Assembly: GCF_014640175.1 (NCBI RefSeq)
Contig: NZ_BMGL01000005.1
Location: forward strand, 142,870-206,869
DNA from: Psychroflexus salis
GTDB taxonomy: Bacteria > Bacteroidota > Bacteroidia > Flavobacteriales > Flavobacteriaceae
DNA: 64,000 nt
Direction of reading: 5' to 3'
A program made the translations under genes and the position numbers. Under the pieces are notes generated by a model, which was not told the origin of the DNA, made no database searches, and saw only the letters and a program-made list of their open reading frames with translations. Positions 63,390 through 64,000 of the stretch are shown one piece after another. Positions within the stretch are counted from its first letter, which is position 1; every line of letters starts with the position of its first letter.

Positions 63390-63682
63390 TTTTTGAAATT
63401 TTTGTGTAATATACAAAATGATTTCATTGAAAATTAAAAGCATAAAAAAACTGTTGATATGATATTTTTTTTTGAGCGTTTAGCCTACAGACCTACCTAT
63501 TAAAAATTTTACTTACTACTCAAAATCTGTTTAAATATTTATGTGAAATTTCGTTCATTTTTTATTTTAGTTAACTATACACTACAAATATCAAAAAATG
63601 TAATTATTAGAAGTGGTCTAAATAGTTCGTAAAATAAAACTTATTACAAAATAAAAAACTACAGTTATGCATACTTCATAAA
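63390..63682. other. AT-rich gap between the S9 peptidase gene and the T9SS cargo gene
   Basis: About 293 bases with no coding frame of note. I see no exact TAnnTTTG box on the - strand upstream of the S9 peptidase start. The region ends at the terminator of the leftward cargo gene. Confidence 0.35.
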
Positions 63683-63712
63683 AAAATCCCAGCACTTTCG
63701 TACTGGGATTTT
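63683..63712 (-). terminator. Rho-independent terminator of the T9SS cargo gene
   Basis: A 10-bp stem (AAAATCCCAG at 63683-63692 / CTGGGATTTT at 63703-63712) has a 10-base loop. Read on the - strand it is followed by a run of T. It serves the leftward gene that ends at 63737. Confidence 0.85.
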
Positions 63713-63736
63713 GATTAATTAACCTGTAAAAAGGCT

Positions 63737-64000
63737 TTACTCTTTTATAACCTGGAATGTTTTGCTCGCACCGTTGATGCTTACTTTCATTAAATATACT
63801 CCAGCTTCTAAATTACCCATCTCTAATCTTGGATTAGTTTGGTTAGGGCGTTGTGTAATTACACGTTGTCCTAACATATTAAACACTTCTATTTCTTCTA
63901 CATTATTTGTAGCATCTATAGTTATACTGGTCTTTACAGGGTTTGGATAATAACTGAAATTAGCAGAATCGAAATCGATGGTTGAAACCACTGCGTCTGA
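63737..64000 (-). CDS. T9SS type A sorting-domain protein, C-terminal fragment
   Basis: Only the last 87 or so residues are in the window, and the frame stays open past the right edge, so this is the end of a longer gene. The end matches the Por secretion C-terminal sorting domain (type A): FSYYPNPVKTSITIDA, VFNMLGQRV, GVYLMKVSI and the KTFQVIKE end. Such cargo is exported by T9SS and attached to the surface or released. The catalytic or adhesive part lies outside the window, so its role is unknown. A strong terminator follows. Confidence 0.9.
   Translation of the reverse strand, partial: SDAVVSTIDFDSANFSYYPNPVKTSITIDATNNVEEIEVFNMLGQRVITQRPNQTNPRLEMGNLEAGVYLMKVSINGASKTFQVIKE

Overview
This 64 kb window is an AT-rich stretch of chromosome from a gliding, pigmented, probably marine member of the Flavobacteriaceae (Bacteroidota). 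Four things point there. Genes carry the Bacteroidota-type -7 promoter box TAnnTTTG. There are type IX secretion (T9SS) cargo domains of both sorting types. There is a flavobacterial carotenoid cluster. Many proteins belong to Bacteroidota-typical families (PorP/SprF, YfhO, DUF4834, LptD-like, BshA, GlmU-like). Genes are tightly packed. I see no prophage, transposon, CRISPR array or rRNA. The only RNA-gene trace is a decayed tRNA-Gly.

Layout. 1-3.4 kb: start of gyrA (leftward), then clpC with an overlapping small lipoprotein gene. 3.5-5.1 kb: RluD-type pseudouridine synthase and a PASTA protein. 5.5-7.5 kb: small stress-type genes (two-helix membrane peptide, PRPP-synthetase-like small protein, Dps, MscS). 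7.5-16.8 kb: a long leftward run with an N-acetylmuramoyl amidase, an MCE/MlaD protein, a two-part Hdr-like iron-sulfur module with two small companions, a GH3/beta-lactamase fusion and bshA. 16.9-21.8 kb: LptD-like OMP, RidA, sodium/solute symporter. 21.8-26.6 kb: a leftward operon for a T9SS type B adhesin, a PorP/SprF protein and an OmpA/PD40 protein. 26.8 kb: tRNA-Gly relic. 27.0-32.1 kb: a stand-alone ClpP, a GNAT, a VanY-type peptidase, gpmI, a thioredoxin-like protein, a HAD protein and map. 32.2-39.4 kb: a carotenoid operon led by a CarH-like MerR/B12 regulator (crtI, crtB, crtZ, crtD, cruF, crtY), predicted to make monocyclic hydroxylated carotenoids of the saproxanthin/myxol type. 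39.4-46.7 kb: NlpE-like lipoprotein, TrxB, TDO-family dioxygenase, CvfB-like protein, gamma carbonic anhydrase-like protein, CysH and two exported proteins. 46.7-47.1 kb: an intergenic repeat cluster. 47.1-50.5 kb: a large FAD/Fe-S dehydrogenase and HPF. 51.0-57.7 kb: a leftward glycan/envelope operon (DUF4834, YfhO, glycosyltransferase, flippase, GlmU-like). 57.8-61.2 kb: an outer membrane protein facing a gene pair that matches the capnine (sulfonolipid) pathway, CapA cysteate synthase and CapB cysteate acyltransferase. 61.3-64 kb: S9 lipoprotein peptidase and the C-terminus of a T9SS type A cargo.

How it fits together. Much of the window serves the envelope of a gliding bacterium: LPS export (LptD-like), outer membrane lipid handling (MCE), peptidoglycan turnover (amidase, VanY, GH3 fusion), a T9SS adhesin with its dedicated outer membrane partners, sulfonolipid synthesis (capnine lipids are linked to gliding), carotenoids and surface glycan. 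CysH, which makes sulfite, also lies in the window; sulfite is a CapA substrate. No single locus is a clearly new defence or mobile system. The best candidates for new biology are the Hdr-like module with its unassigned companions, the CarH-like regulator that lacks both histidines of the light-sensing motif, and the capAB pair.
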